A stretch of DNA of 50,945 nt from Thermoleophilia bacterium UBA2241 (GCA_002347645.1 DDYF01000059.1:1-50945), one strand, 5' to 3'; shown: positions 16,745 through 26,053, counted from the first letter of the stretch. Notes: generated from the sequence alone by a model not told the origin. Numbers and translations are program-made.

Positions 16745-19051
16745 TCAGGACTTCACGAGCTGCAGCCTCTGGGATCCCAACGCCGCCACCACCTCGGGCA
16801 GCCTGTCCGGGCCGACAGGCCGTGAGTAGAGGAAGCCCTGGGCCGACTCACAGCCCAGCTCGATCAGCCGTTCGCCTTGGTCCCGGGTCGCCACTCCCTC
16901 CGAGACCGTCGCGATGCCGAGACCCCGCGCCATGGCGATGATCGTGGCGACCAGGGTGGCATCGGCACTGTCCGGCGTGGCGATGGAGTCCACGAACGAC
17001 TTGTCGATCTTCAGGATCGTCACTGGGAAGCGCTTCAGGTAGGCAAGCGAGGAGTACTCAGAGCCGAAGTCGTCGATGGCGATCTGCACCCCGAGCTTGC
17101 GAAGCTTCTTGAGGGCGCTGGTGGCAGCGGCGGGATCCTCCATGATCACCGACTCGGTCAGCTCCAGGCAGAGAGACGGTCCCTGCAAGCTGTGGAGAGC
17201 AAGCGCATCCGCGATGCGATCCGCGATCTTGCCGTCGTAGAGTTGCGCACCGGAGAGGTTGACCGAGAGGTAGAGGTTCGCCATCTCGGGCCACTGTCGG
17301 CGCCAGGCGGCAAACTGGCTCACCGCCTCCTCCAGCACCCAGTTCCCGATCTCCGAGATCAGCCCGTCCTCTTCGGCCAGAGGGATGAACCTCGCCGGTG
17401 CGATGACGCCGTGCTTCGGGTGCGTCCAGCGCACCAGTGCTTCCATCCCCAGCGCCGTGCCGTGCGGCAGGCGCACGATCGGCTGGTACACGAGGTGGAG
17501 CTGGTTCAGGGCGACGGCAGCGTGCAGGTCGTGCTCGATCTCGACACGCTGCTCGATCTGCATCCGCATCGACTCGTCGAAGACCGCCACGGCGTCGCGA
17601 CCGGCGTCCTTGGCCCGGTACATGGCCGTGTCGGCATCGCGGATCAGCGCCTCCGCGCTGGCGGCAGGGTCTTCCCCGGAGGCGTAGGCCAGACCGATGC
17701 TGGCAGAGACGTAGAAAGTCATGCCGCTGGCGGTGAACGGGACCTTGAGACAGGAGCGCAGGCGGTTCGCCATATCGAGAGCCTGTGAGATACCGACGAC
17801 CTCTCCCAGGACGACCATGAACTCATCGCCGCCGAGGCGCGTGACCAGGTCGGTCGGCCGCACGTTGTCGCGCAGACGATCGGCCACCTCGACGAGGAGC
17901 TTGTCGCCGTGCCGGTGCCCGAGCGTGTCGTTGACCAGCTTGAAACGGTCGAGGTCGATGTAGAGGAGCGCCACGTGCGTCTCGTCGATGTGCGCCCGTT
18001 CCAGGAGTCGTGAGAGGTGTCGCTCCATGAGCCGGCGGTTGGGGAGCTCGGTCAGGCTGTCGTGATGGGCCTGGAAGACCAGCCGGGCCTCGGAAGACTG
18101 CGCGATGTGCAGGGCCTGCACGATGCGCAGCACGGCCGCGCCGGCCAGCGCCAGCATGAGCAGGCCCAGAACGATGCGGTCGATCGTGCTGTTCCCCACC
18201 CCCTTCATGGTCAGGAGCGCGGGCACCACCAGCGCGATGCCGACCATCGCGACGCGGACCGTGGAGCGGGCCACGTGCGTCGGCTTGCCGGGTTCCGTGA
18301 GCATGCGCATCGTGGGGTGCAGCGCTCCCGCCCCGGCGCAGAGGAGCGCGACCATGTACGGCACGTCGAGCAGCCGCTCCGGCACGGGGGCCAGGCTGGC
18401 GTCGGCGAGCATGTACAGAACGTCGCCGACGAACATCAAGGTCATCGCCGCCAGCAGGAACCAGTACGCGGGGACGCGCTCCTGCTCGGGGTTGAACGCG
18501 ATGCGCAGCGTCACGACGACCATGAAGATGGACATGGAGGGGTAGAGGATCAGCACGACCGTCGCCCCCGGGGCCGCGCCTCCCGCCAGCATCGGCTGGA
18601 TGGCGATCACCCAGATCACGGCGGCCGCGGCGAGGGCGGCGATGGAGGCGTCGAGCACGACGCTCCACTTTCGCTGCGGCTCCACCGAGGAGCTGCGCGA
18701 GAACCGAAGCAGCCCCGCGGCCAGCAGAAGGTACCCTGACAGCGTGATGAGGTCGGGGATCAGTGAGCGGCTTGCGGTGATGTTGCCCGTCGTGGCCAAC
18801 GCATACCGCGCTACTCCTCCGGTCAGGAACAGCGTGAAGGCGACGGTGATGGCGACCCAGGGCCAGACGATCGCCGGGCGGTGCAGCCAGGCCGAGACGG
18901 CCACGACGACGATGGCCGGCACGGTGACGGCCAGAAACGCCACCGACTGCCAGGCGCCGAGCAGGCCGCTCGCCGCCACCACCGCCACCGCTCCGCCGAT
19001 CAGCAGGTAGGCGATCAGGGCTGACCGTGGGTGCAGAGGCCAGCGGGGCAT
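16745..19051 (-). CDS. Membrane-bound GGDEF-EAL protein (c-di-GMP turnover)
   Basis: 768-residue protein with roughly nine to ten hydrophobic segments in the first 320 residues (a membrane sensory module), then a GGDEF domain (motif RLGGDEF near 407, preceded by LPNRRLMERHL and YIDLDRFKLVND) and an EAL domain (GMEALVRW near 537, ELTESVIMED, KIDKSFV). GGDEF domains make c-di-GMP and EAL domains cleave it to pGpG. The GGDEF core is intact. In the EAL domain the usual DDFGTGYSSL is DDFGSEYSSL, so a Gly in the catalytic loop is Glu. ATG 19051 is chosen because hydrophobic sequence begins shortly after it; the frame stays open 56 codons further upstream without membrane or domain features. Confidence 0.92.
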   Translation of the reverse strand: MPRWPLHPRSALIAYLLIGGAVAVVAASGLLGAWQSVAFLAVTVPAIVVVAVSAWLHRPAIVWPWVAITVAFTLFLTGGVARYALATTGNITASRSLIPDLITLSGYLLLAAGLLRFSRSSSVEPQRKWSVVLDASIAALAAAAVIWVIAIQPMLAGGAAPGATVVLILYPSMSIFMVVVTLRIAFNPEQERVPAYWFLLAAMTLMFVGDVLYMLADASLAPVPERLLDVPYMVALLCAGAGALHPTMRMLTEPGKPTHVARSTVRVAMVGIALVVPALLTMKGVGNSTIDRIVLGLLMLALAGAAVLRIVQALHIAQSSEARLVFQAHHDSLTELPNRRLMERHLSRLLERAHIDETHVALLYIDLDRFKLVNDTLGHRHGDKLLVEVADRLRDNVRPTDLVTRLGGDEFMVVLGEVVGISQALDMANRLRSCLKVPFTASGMTFYVSASIGLAYASGEDPAASAEALIRDADTAMYRAKDAGRDAVAVFDESMRMQIEQRVEIEHDLHAAVALNQLHLVYQPIVRLPHGTALGMEALVRWTHPKHGVIAPARFIPLAEEDGLISEIGNWVLEEAVSQFAAWRRQWPEMANLYLSVNLSGAQLYDGKIADRIADALALHSLQGPSLCLELTESVIMEDPAAATSALKKLRKLGVQIAIDDFGSEYSSLAYLKRFPVTILKIDKSFVDSIATPDSADATLVATIIAMARGLGIATVSEGVATRDQGERLIELGCESAQGFLYSRPVGPDRLPEVVAALGSQRLQLVKS

Positions 19052-19284
19052 GCCGGTGATCTCATGGCCGCCCTGCCACGATGCTCTGTTGGGCTTGCGT
19101 TTCGACAAGGTACTGCTGTTGTCGGCACGTGGCGTCGCTTTCGCGAGGGGTCTCCGCGGGGCGACCGGCGACGGCGGCTGCCAGGAGGCACCTCCACACG
19201 GCCCATCACGCCTGACCACGGCGCGAAACTGGACCGGGGCCGAACCGGTGACCGTGCAGCGCCTTTGCGCACGAGGTGCTGTGG

Positions 19285-19290
19285 TAGGCT
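19285..19290 (+). promoter_or_regulatory. -10-like element upstream of rpsR
   Basis: TAGGCT, the same hexamer seen upstream of the AICAR formyltransferase gene at 24770. It would give a 5' leader of about 95 bases for rpsR. A -35 element is not clear (TTTGCG lies 15 bases upstream). Confidence 0.4.
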
Positions 19291-19390
19291 ACGTCTTCCG
19301 CGTGTTCCAGACACGTGGTGTCGCTGTATGACCGGCCGTCAGACCCCGTCGCGCACGTGGCGCGGGTCGGGCCTACCGAAAGGGACGTGA

Positions 19391-19699
19391 ATGGCCAAGA
19401 GCAAGGTCAAGCCGCGGGCGACGAAGAAGGGCCGCCCGGTCAACCCGGCGCGCCGTCGCTACTGCTCCTTCTGCAAGGAGAAGGTCGCGGAGGTCGATTA
19501 CAAGGACGTCACGGCGCTGCGGCGCTTCGTCAGCGAGCGGGGCAAGATCAAGACCCGCCGGGTCAGCGGCGCGTGCCGGCGCCACCAGCGCCAGATCGCC
19601 GTGGCCGTCAAGCGGGCCCGTGAGATGGCGCTGCTGCCGTACACGGCCCCGGCCAGCGGCAGCGGCGAGAAGCACGGCGGGCGCCGGCGCCGGGGCTGA
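19391..19699 (+). CDS. rpsR: Ribosomal protein bS18, zinc-type
   Basis: 102-residue small-subunit protein. The core DYKDVTALRRFVSERGKIKTRRVSG and the C-terminal AVKRAREMALLPYT are unmistakable. C25, C28 (CSFC), C62 and H65 (GACRRH) match the zinc-binding C+ form; actinobacteria often also carry a Cys-less copy, so a second rpsR may exist elsewhere. It is not beside rpsF, ssb or rplI, its normal neighbours, but is followed after 17 bases by kdd. A long basic/Gly tail (GGRRRRG) follows the core. The ATG is preceded by AAAGGGACGTGA. Confidence 0.95.
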   Translation: MAKSKVKPRATKKGRPVNPARRRYCSFCKEKVAEVDYKDVTALRRFVSERGKIKTRRVSGACRRHQRQIAVAVKRAREMALLPYTAPASGSGEKHGGRRRRG

Positions 19700-19716
19700 C
19701 GCCCGCACGACGCTCC

Positions 19717-20799
19717 GTGAAGCACGGCGACAAGTACGGCGCCCACCGGGTCCTCGAGCCCAAGGGCGTCCTGCCGCAGCCGGCGTGGAAGATCGACAAC
19801 ACGATGGCGATCTACGACAACGAGATCCTCATCGACGTCGACACGCTGAACATCGACGCGGCGAGCTTCACGCAGATCGAGGAGGCCGAGGGCGGCGACG
19901 TCGTCAAGATGGCGCGCCACAGCCTGGGCATCATCGAGGAGCGCGGCAAGCACCACAACCCGGACACGGGGTCGGGCGGGGTCCTCAACGGTACCGTCGC
20001 CGCGATCGGCCCGGCGTTCAGGGACCCCGGTGTCGCGGTCGGTGACCCGGTCGCCATCCTCCACTCGCTCTCCCTCGTCCCGCTCAAGGTCGACGAGGTC
20101 GTCTCGGTCAACAAGGACACCTGCCAACTGAAGGTCAGGGGTCAGGCGATCCTCTTCGAGACCGGCGTGTACGCCCCGATGCCGGACGACATGGACGCGG
20201 CCCTGGCCCTGGCGGTCTACGACGTGGCCGGCGCCCCGGCGCAGGCGGCGAAGCTCACCAGGCCGGGGCAGATCGTGTTCATCGTCGGGGCCGGGGGGAA
20301 GGCCGGCATCCTCTGCGCCTACGAGGCGCGCAAGCGCGTCGGCATCACCGGCAAGATCATCGGCATCGAGCTCGACCCGACCGCGCGGCGGCGGCTCGCG
20401 ACGTCGGGCCTCGCCGACGAGATCATCGCCGGCTCGGCCACCGACCAGCTCTTCGTCTACGAGGAGATGGCGAAGATCACCGACGGGGCGATGGCCGACC
20501 TGACCATCAACTGCGTCGACATCCCCAACACCGAGATGGCCTCGATCCTGGCCACCAAGGACGACGGCCTGGTCTACTTCTTCTCGATGGCGACGAGCTT
20601 CACCTCGGCCGCCCTGGGGGCCGAGGGCATCGGCGCCGACACGACGATGATCATCGGCAACGGCTACACCAAGGACCACGCCGCGATCGCCCTCAACACG
20701 GTGCGCGAGAGCCCCATGCTGATGGAGCTCTTCAAGGCGACCTACGCGACCGGCGCCGGCAACCCCGAGCCGGTCGGGCTCAAGGCCGCGGAGGTCTGA
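19717..20799 (+). CDS. kdd: L-erythro-3,5-diaminohexanoate dehydrogenase
   Basis: NAD(P)-linked enzyme of lysine fermentation: it oxidatively deaminates 3,5-diaminohexanoate to 5-amino-3-oxohexanoate and ammonia. The 360-residue sequence carries the family opening GDKYGAHRVLEPKGVLPQPAW and a Rossmann motif FIVGAGGKAGILCAYEA. GTG 19717 is the start because it immediately precedes the conserved N-terminus; no strong ribosome site is visible, so coupling to rpsR 17 bases upstream is possible. No other lysine-fermentation gene (kamA, kamDE, kce, kal) is in the window, which is odd. A related dehydrogenase role cannot be excluded. Confidence 0.82.
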   Translation: MKHGDKYGAHRVLEPKGVLPQPAWKIDNTMAIYDNEILIDVDTLNIDAASFTQIEEAEGGDVVKMARHSLGIIEERGKHHNPDTGSGGVLNGTVAAIGPAFRDPGVAVGDPVAILHSLSLVPLKVDEVVSVNKDTCQLKVRGQAILFETGVYAPMPDDMDAALALAVYDVAGAPAQAAKLTRPGQIVFIVGAGGKAGILCAYEARKRVGITGKIIGIELDPTARRRLATSGLADEIIAGSATDQLFVYEEMAKITDGAMADLTINCVDIPNTEMASILATKDDGLVYFFSMATSFTSAALGAEGIGADTTMIIGNGYTKDHAAIALNTVRESPMLMELFKATYATGAGNPEPVGLKAAEV

Positions 20800-20829
20800 G
20801 GCGCCGGGCGCGATATCGAGGAGGACGCA

Positions 20830-21594
20830 ATGAAGCCGGTCAAGATCGTCCCGTGCCTCGACACGAAGGACGGGCGCGTGGTGAAGGGCGTCCACTTCGT
20901 GGACCTGCGGGACGCCGGCGACCCGGTCGAGCACGCCGGCTTCTACCAGGCCGAGGGGGCGGACGAGATCGCCATGCTCGACGTCGCCGCGACCGTCGAG
21001 GGCCGCACGACCCGGGTGGACTGGGCGCGTGCGGTGGCGAGCGTGCTCACGGTGCCGCTGACGGTCGGCGGGGGCATCACGTCGCCCGAGGACATGCAAG
21101 CGCTGTTCGACGTGGGCGTGAGCAAGGTCCTTGTGAACAGCGCCGCCGTGGCTCGGCCGGCCTTGGTCGAGGAGGCGGCCGCAGCCTACGGCTCGGCGCG
21201 CCTCGTCGTGGCCATCGACGGGCGGCGGAACGAGAGCATGCCTTCGGGCTTCGAGGTCGTCGTCAGCGGCGGCCGTCGTGGTACCGGGCTGGACTGCGTG
21301 GAATGGGCGCAGCGCTGCGAGGCTCTCGGCGCCGGCGAGCTCCTGCCGACCAGCATGGACGGCGACGGCACCCTCGACGGGTACGACATCCCGTTCACCA
21401 GGGCCATCACCGGCGCCGTCTCCCTGCCCGTCACCGCCTCCGGCGGAGCCGGCAAGCTGGACGACTTCGTCGAGGTCGTCCAGCAGGCCGGAGTAGCGGC
21501 CGTCCTCGCCGCCTCCGTCTTCCACTTCCGTACCTTCCGCATCGCAGAAGTCAAGGAGTACCTGGCGGCCCGGGGAGTGCCGGTCTCCCTGTAG
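20830..21594 (+). CDS. hisF: Imidazole glycerol phosphate synthase cyclase subunit
   Basis: TIM-barrel subunit of histidine biosynthesis: with HisH it converts PRFAR plus ammonia to imidazole glycerol phosphate and AICAR. At 254 residues it is full length. Catalytic D11 (IVPCLD) and D130 (VVAIDG) are both at the canonical positions, and the phosphate-binding loops TVGGGI and TASGGAG are present. A strong GAGGAGG lies just upstream of the ATG. No other his gene is in the window; it sits 30 bases after kdd, as if part of the rpsR transcript. The AICAR it yields is the substrate of the enzyme encoded at 24816. Confidence 0.96.
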   Translation: MKPVKIVPCLDTKDGRVVKGVHFVDLRDAGDPVEHAGFYQAEGADEIAMLDVAATVEGRTTRVDWARAVASVLTVPLTVGGGITSPEDMQALFDVGVSKVLVNSAAVARPALVEEAAAAYGSARLVVAIDGRRNESMPSGFEVVVSGGRRGTGLDCVEWAQRCEALGAGELLPTSMDGDGTLDGYDIPFTRAITGAVSLPVTASGGAGKLDDFVEVVQQAGVAAVLAASVFHFRTFRIAEVKEYLAARGVPVSL

Positions 21595-21640
21595 GGCCCG
21601 CGGCTCAGGGACCGTCGTGGAGAGGGGCCCCCGCGGGCCC
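21594..21640. terminator. Hairpin between hisF and the convergent transporter gene
   Basis: GGGCCCGCGG at 21594-21603 pairs perfectly with CCGCGGGCCC at 21631-21640 across a 27-base loop, filling the short gap between convergent stops. The long loop lowers certainty. Confidence 0.5.
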
Positions 21641-21642
21641 CA

Positions 21643-23190
21643 TCACAGCTGCAGGTCGAAGACGAGCGCTCCCAGCCCGAACGTCGCTGCGGTCACCAGC
21701 ACGACGCCCACCAGGTTGAGCCACACGCCGGTGCGCACCATCTGCGGGATCGTCACGTACCCCGAGGCGAACACGACGGCGTTCGGCGGGGTCGCGACCG
21801 GCAGCATGAACGCCAGGCTCGCGGAAACGGTCGCGGGCACGACGAGCACGAGCGGGTCGAGGCCGAGCGTCACGGCGACGCCGCCGAGAATAGGGAGCAT
21901 CGTCGCCGCCGTCGCGGTGTTGCTCGTCATCTCGGTCAGCAAGAGGACCACGGCGGCGATGCACGCCACCAGGCCGACGAGCGGCAACGCGCCAAGGCCC
22001 GCGAGCTGCTCACCGATCCAGACATCGACGCCGGTCGCCGTGATGGCCCCCGCCAACGTCAGCCCGCCTCCGAACAGGAAGAGCACGCCCCACGGCAGCT
22101 GTTTGGCAGTCGCCCAGTCGAGGGTGAAGCGGCCCTTGCGCACGTCGACGGGCAGGGCGAAGAGCGCCAGGGCCGCCGCGACGGCGATGCCGGCATCGCT
22201 GAGCCGGGTCACGAGCGGCACGCGGTCGACGAGCCAGCCCCATCCCGCCAGCGGCTCTCGCACCACCCACGCGGTCGCCGTCAGGAGGAAGACGACGAGC
22301 ACGTTCTTCTCGCCGCGCGACATGGCCCCGAGCGCGGCGAGCTCCTGTCCGATGATCTCCTTGCTGCCGGCGATCGGGCGATCGCCGGGCGGGTAGACGA
22401 CGCGGGTGAGCAGGACCCAGGCCACGAGCAGCATGACCACGGCCAGCGGAAGGCCGAAGAGCATCCACTGGCCGAACCCGATCTCGACACCGTACGTCGT
22501 CGACATGAAGCCGCGGAAGAACAGGTTGGGCGGGGTGCCGATGAGCGTCGCTATGGAGCCGATGCTCGCCGCGAAGGCGATCCCCAACATCAGGCAGAGG
22601 GCGAGATTCCGGTGCTCGTCGCTGCGTGAGTTGGATGCTGAGGACACGTCGTGCGGAGCGCCCACCGAGGGTGCCGCCTCCCCGAGGACCAAGGCCAGGA
22701 CGCTCATGCCGACGGGCAGCATCATGACCGCCGTCGCCGTGTTGCTGACCCACATGCTGAGCAGCGCCGTGGTCACCATGAAGCCGCCCACGAGGGTGCG
22801 TGGCTGCGTGCCCACGTGACTCAGAACGACCAGCGCGATGCGCTTGTGCAGGCCCCAACGCTGCATGGCCAGGGCGATCATGAACCCGCCGATGAAGAGG
22901 AAGATGATCGGGTCCGCATAGGACGCCGCCGTCTCCTTGATCGGCACCGCGCCGCTGATCGGGAACAGGACGAGGGGGAGCAGAGAGGTCGCCGCCAAGG
23001 GGAGCGCCTCGCTCATCCAGAAGACGGCCATCAGGACGGCGGTGGCGGCGACCGCGCGGCCCTCGGATGTGAGCCCGTCACTGCCGCTTGGGAGCAGCAC
23101 GTAGACCATGACGGCCAGAGGCGGACCGACGAAGCGCCCGATCCACCGGCGGGTCAGCAAGACGCGGCGCAGACCGGAGCGCGTCGGCAT
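21643..23190 (-). CDS. DASS/SLC13-family anion transporter
   Basis: Polytopic membrane carrier of the divalent-anion:Na+ symporter family (515 residues, about 11-13 hydrophobic segments). Both inverted-repeat SNT motifs that build the Na+/anion sites are present: VSNTATAVMMLP in the first half and TSNTATAATMLP in the second, together with PPNLFFRGF and TPPNAVVFASGY. The substrate could be a C4-dicarboxylate, sulfate or similar anion; the sequence does not decide. ATG 23190 is preferred because the protein then begins with a short basic segment; a GTG nine codons upstream is an alternative. Transcribed alone. Confidence 0.92.
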   Translation of the reverse strand: MPTRSGLRRVLLTRRWIGRFVGPPLAVMVYVLLPSGSDGLTSEGRAVAATAVLMAVFWMSEALPLAATSLLPLVLFPISGAVPIKETAASYADPIIFLFIGGFMIALAMQRWGLHKRIALVVLSHVGTQPRTLVGGFMVTTALLSMWVSNTATAVMMLPVGMSVLALVLGEAAPSVGAPHDVSSASNSRSDEHRNLALCLMLGIAFAASIGSIATLIGTPPNLFFRGFMSTTYGVEIGFGQWMLFGLPLAVVMLLVAWVLLTRVVYPPGDRPIAGSKEIIGQELAALGAMSRGEKNVLVVFLLTATAWVVREPLAGWGWLVDRVPLVTRLSDAGIAVAAALALFALPVDVRKGRFTLDWATAKQLPWGVLFLFGGGLTLAGAITATGVDVWIGEQLAGLGALPLVGLVACIAAVVLLLTEMTSNTATAATMLPILGGVAVTLGLDPLVLVVPATVSASLAFMLPVATPPNAVVFASGYVTIPQMVRTGVWLNLVGVVLVTAATFGLGALVFDLQL

Positions 23191-23390
23191 GGTCGTCTCG
23201 TCGGTCCCTCTCTCCACTTCACCTCTGCTTCACGGCCGGGTGATGCGCCACGGTCGGGTGATGCGTCGCGACCTGGAGCTGCGTCGCGGGCATTCTACCG
23301 TCGCCTTGGCGCGCCGGCCTCCTCATGGGGCTCCGCGGGCTCGTCGCCTTTCGCCGCCCCATCGGCGCTGCCGTGCCGCCCCCTGGCCGG

Positions 23391-24632
23391 CTACATCCCG
23401 GGGCGCAGGAGCTTCGCCGCGCGTTCGAGCGCGCGCTGGGGCAGGGAGCGGCGCTCCCACTCTCCCGCTGCGACCGCTTTGCTGCGCTCGAGGTCCTCGT
23501 CGAAGTGGGCGTCGAGCACGCGCACGAGCTCGGGGTCGAGGGCAACGAGGTTGATCTCCTCGTCGAGACTGGCCGAGCGCGCGTTGAGGTTGGCCGAGCC
23601 GATGTTCGCCGCCACTCCGTCGACCGTCATGATCTTCGCGTGCAGCATGGACGGCTGGAACCGCCAGATGCGCACACCGCAGTCCAGCAACTGGTCGTAG
23701 GACGCTTCCCCCGCGAGCTGCACGACGCGCTTGTCGATGTTGGGCCCCGGCATGAGGACCTCGACATCGATACCTCGCCCGGCCGCTGCGCAGAGCTGCG
23801 CGGTCAGCCGCTCGTCGGGAACGAAGTACGCCGTCGTGATCCTGACCCGCTGCTCGGCGAGCTGGAGCAAGGCCAGGAAGACCGTCGAAACGTCACTCCA
23901 GCCGGTCGTGGACGCGCCGCGCACGCACTGGATCGCGGTCGGCCCCTGGTGCGGTTGGTCGGGAAAGCGGTCGACGGCCCGGTCGAACAGCGCCGGGTCT
24001 GTCTCGGCCCAGTTGGTCAGGAAGGCGGCCCGGAGGCCGTCGACTGCCGGGCCCGTGATGCGAAAGTGCGTGTCGCGCCACTCGCGGTCGGTGCGCGCGT
24101 CGCCCTTCCATTCGTCGGCGATACCGACCCCGCCCGTGAAGGCCACCGCTTCGTCGACGACGAGCACCTTGCGGTGAGTGCGGTGGTTCGCCTTGTGCAA
24201 CTGACGGGCGGCCGGCCTGCGGAACCACCGGAGGTGCACTCCCGCGTCGTCCATCTGGGCGAGGAGCCGCTCGTCGATAGGGCGAGCGCCCCAGCCGTCC
24301 AGCAGGACGCGGACGCGGACGCCGGCTCGCGCGCGCTCGGAGAGGGCGGCGGCGAACCGCGTCCCGACGTCGCCCTGCCAATACACGAACGTCAGGAAGT
24401 CGACCGTCGCCCCTGCCGCGGCGATGGCGTCGAGCATGGCCGGGAAGATCTCGTCTCCGTTGCGCAGCACGTCGACCCGGTTGCCGTCGGTCGCGGGCAC
24501 GCCAAGGATCCCTTCGAGGCCGCGCCGAATGCTCGCGACGCGTTCGGGGTGCGTCTCGTGGCGTGCATCTGACTGCCTGCCGAGTCCGTGACCGATCGTG
24601 CGGCCTCCGTGGCGCGGATCGAGAAGGGACAC
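23391..24632 (-). CDS. Phospholipase D-family enzyme, cardiolipin-synthase-like
   Basis: 413-residue enzyme with two HKD motifs: H153, K155, D160 in NHRTHRKVLVVDEA, and LHAKIMTVDG near residue 330, each followed by the usual GS/GG-N turn (FTGGVGIADEW; NIGSANLNARS). Such enzymes make cardiolipin by joining two phosphatidyl groups or transfer phosphatidyl to other alcohols. There is no clear N-terminal membrane segment, unlike classic ClsA, so it is closer to the ClsB-like or soluble type. The GTG start at 24632 has only a weak ribosome site, and the first 40 residues are poorly conserved in appearance. Confidence 0.85.
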   Translation of the reverse strand: MSLLDPRHGGRTIGHGLGRQSDARHETHPERVASIRRGLEGILGVPATDGNRVDVLRNGDEIFPAMLDAIAAAGATVDFLTFVYWQGDVGTRFAAALSERARAGVRVRVLLDGWGARPIDERLLAQMDDAGVHLRWFRRPAARQLHKANHRTHRKVLVVDEAVAFTGGVGIADEWKGDARTDREWRDTHFRITGPAVDGLRAAFLTNWAETDPALFDRAVDRFPDQPHQGPTAIQCVRGASTTGWSDVSTVFLALLQLAEQRVRITTAYFVPDERLTAQLCAAAGRGIDVEVLMPGPNIDKRVVQLAGEASYDQLLDCGVRIWRFQPSMLHAKIMTVDGVAANIGSANLNARSASLDEEINLVALDPELVRVLDAHFDEDLERSKAVAAGEWERRSLPQRALERAAKLLRPGM

Positions 24633-24747
24633 CCGGCGTATGCTCGTTCGTCTCCGGTCCGAAACCGCCGCCCGCGCGGAGGGCGCGTCGCGCGACGGTG
24701 TCGGCCTTCTGTCCGTAGAGCGCTCGCCGATTCATCCGAACGAGACC

Positions 24748-24775
24748 TTGCACATCCGGGCCGATAGACTAGGCT
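24748..24775 (+). promoter_or_regulatory. Promoter of the AICAR formyltransferase gene
   Basis: TTGCAC, a 16-base spacer and TAGGCT form a plausible housekeeping promoter, with the -10 ending 40 bases before the ATG at 24816. Confidence 0.6.
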
Positions 24776-24815
24776 CGTCGCGGCGACCGCTTCACTTTCC
24801 ACGTCGGAGGGACAG

Positions 24816-25985
24816 ATGACGGACATCGAACTCAAGTACGGCTGCAACCCCCACCAGACGCCTGCCGGGGTGACCGTCCCGGACGAGGCGGGCTTCAAGG
24901 TGCTAAGCGGCCGGCCCGGCTACATCAACTTCCTCGACGCGCTCGGCTCGTGGCAGCTCGTGCGCGAGCTCAAGATGGCGACGGGCAAGCCGGGCGCCGC
25001 TTCCTTCAAGCACGTCAGCCCGGCCGGCGCCGCCGTCGCCGGTGCGCTCTCCGACACCTACCGCGCCACGCAGTTCCTGCCCGACGCCGACTACTCGCCG
25101 GTCGCGACCGCCTACGCGCGTGCTCGCGGCGGCGACCGCATGTGCTCGTTCGGCGACGTCGCCGCCGTGAGCGAGACGGTCGATCTGTCGCTCGCGCGCC
25201 TGCTCTTCGACGAGGTCTCCGACCTCATCATCGCGCCCGGCTACGAGCCCGACGCCCTCGAACTCCTCAAGACCAAGCGCAACGGCGCCTACATGGTCCT
25301 GCGGATCGACCCCGCCTACGAGCCCGGCGACATCGAGACCCGCGAGGTCTTCGGCTTCACGATGACCCAGAAGCGCAACACCGCCTTGGTCACGAAGGAG
25401 CTGTTCACCAAGGCCGGCGGCGTCGGCGGGGCGATCCCCGACGACGTCCTCGAGACGCTCATGGTGGCGACCATCGCCCTCAAGTACACGCAGTCCAACT
25501 CGGTCTGCATCGCCTACGACGGCCAGGTCATCGGCATGGGTGCCGGGCAGCAGTCGCGGGTGCACTGCACGCGCCTCGCCTGTGGCAAGGCCGACAAGTG
25601 GCTCCTGCAGCAGCACCCCAAGACGACGGCGCTCAAGATCAAGGCCGACCTGCCCAAGCCCGAGAAGGCCAACATCGTCGACTACTTCCTGCTCTGGGAC
25701 GAGCTCTCCGACATCGAGAAGGACAAGCTGCTCGCCGGCCTCGACGCCGACCCCGAGCCGATCACGCGTGAGGAGCGCGCCGAGTGGGTCAAGGGTATCG
25801 AAGGCATCTGCCTGTCGTCGGACGCCTTCATCCCCTTCCCCGACAACCTCGACCGCGCGGCCAAGACGAACGTACAGTACGTCGCCCAGACCGGCGGTTC
25901 GGCACGCGACGCGGTGGTCACGGAGGCGGCGGAGCAGTACGGCATGACGATGGTCCATACGGGGCTGCGCCTGTTCCTGCACTAG
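24816..25985 (+). CDS. Stand-alone AICAR formyltransferase (PurH-like without cyclohydrolase)
   Basis: Purine biosynthesis enzyme that formylates AICAR to FAICAR using 10-formyl-tetrahydrofolate. The 389-residue protein covers only the transformylase half of PurH: LKYGCNPHQ at the N-terminus, catalytic Lys-His pair K65-H66 in FKHVSPAGAA, the YTQSNSV strand and GAGQQSRVHCTRLA. The IMP cyclohydrolase domain (about 200 N-terminal residues) is absent, so another protein must close the ring. Stand-alone forms are known in several bacterial groups. The ATG follows CGGAGGGACAG. It is flanked downstream by a very strong hairpin. Confidence 0.9.
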   Translation: MTDIELKYGCNPHQTPAGVTVPDEAGFKVLSGRPGYINFLDALGSWQLVRELKMATGKPGAASFKHVSPAGAAVAGALSDTYRATQFLPDADYSPVATAYARARGGDRMCSFGDVAAVSETVDLSLARLLFDEVSDLIIAPGYEPDALELLKTKRNGAYMVLRIDPAYEPGDIETREVFGFTMTQKRNTALVTKELFTKAGGVGGAIPDDVLETLMVATIALKYTQSNSVCIAYDGQVIGMGAGQQSRVHCTRLACGKADKWLLQQHPKTTALKIKADLPKPEKANIVDYFLLWDELSDIEKDKLLAGLDADPEPITREERAEWVKGIEGICLSSDAFIPFPDNLDRAAKTNVQYVAQTGGSARDAVVTEAAEQYGMTMVHTGLRLFLH

Positions 25986-26019
25986 TCGCGCAGCGGCACG
26001 ACCTTCCGACGGTGGCCTG

Positions 26020-26053
26020 GCGGGGCGCGGCGCGGTGACGCGCCGCGCCCCGC
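26020..26053. terminator. 15-bp perfect hairpin, bidirectional terminator
   Basis: GCGGGGCGCGGCGCG and CGCGCCGCGCCCCGC pair perfectly around a gtga loop, between the convergent AICAR formyltransferase and flavoprotein genes. The strongest stem in the window without a mismatch. Confidence 0.8.
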
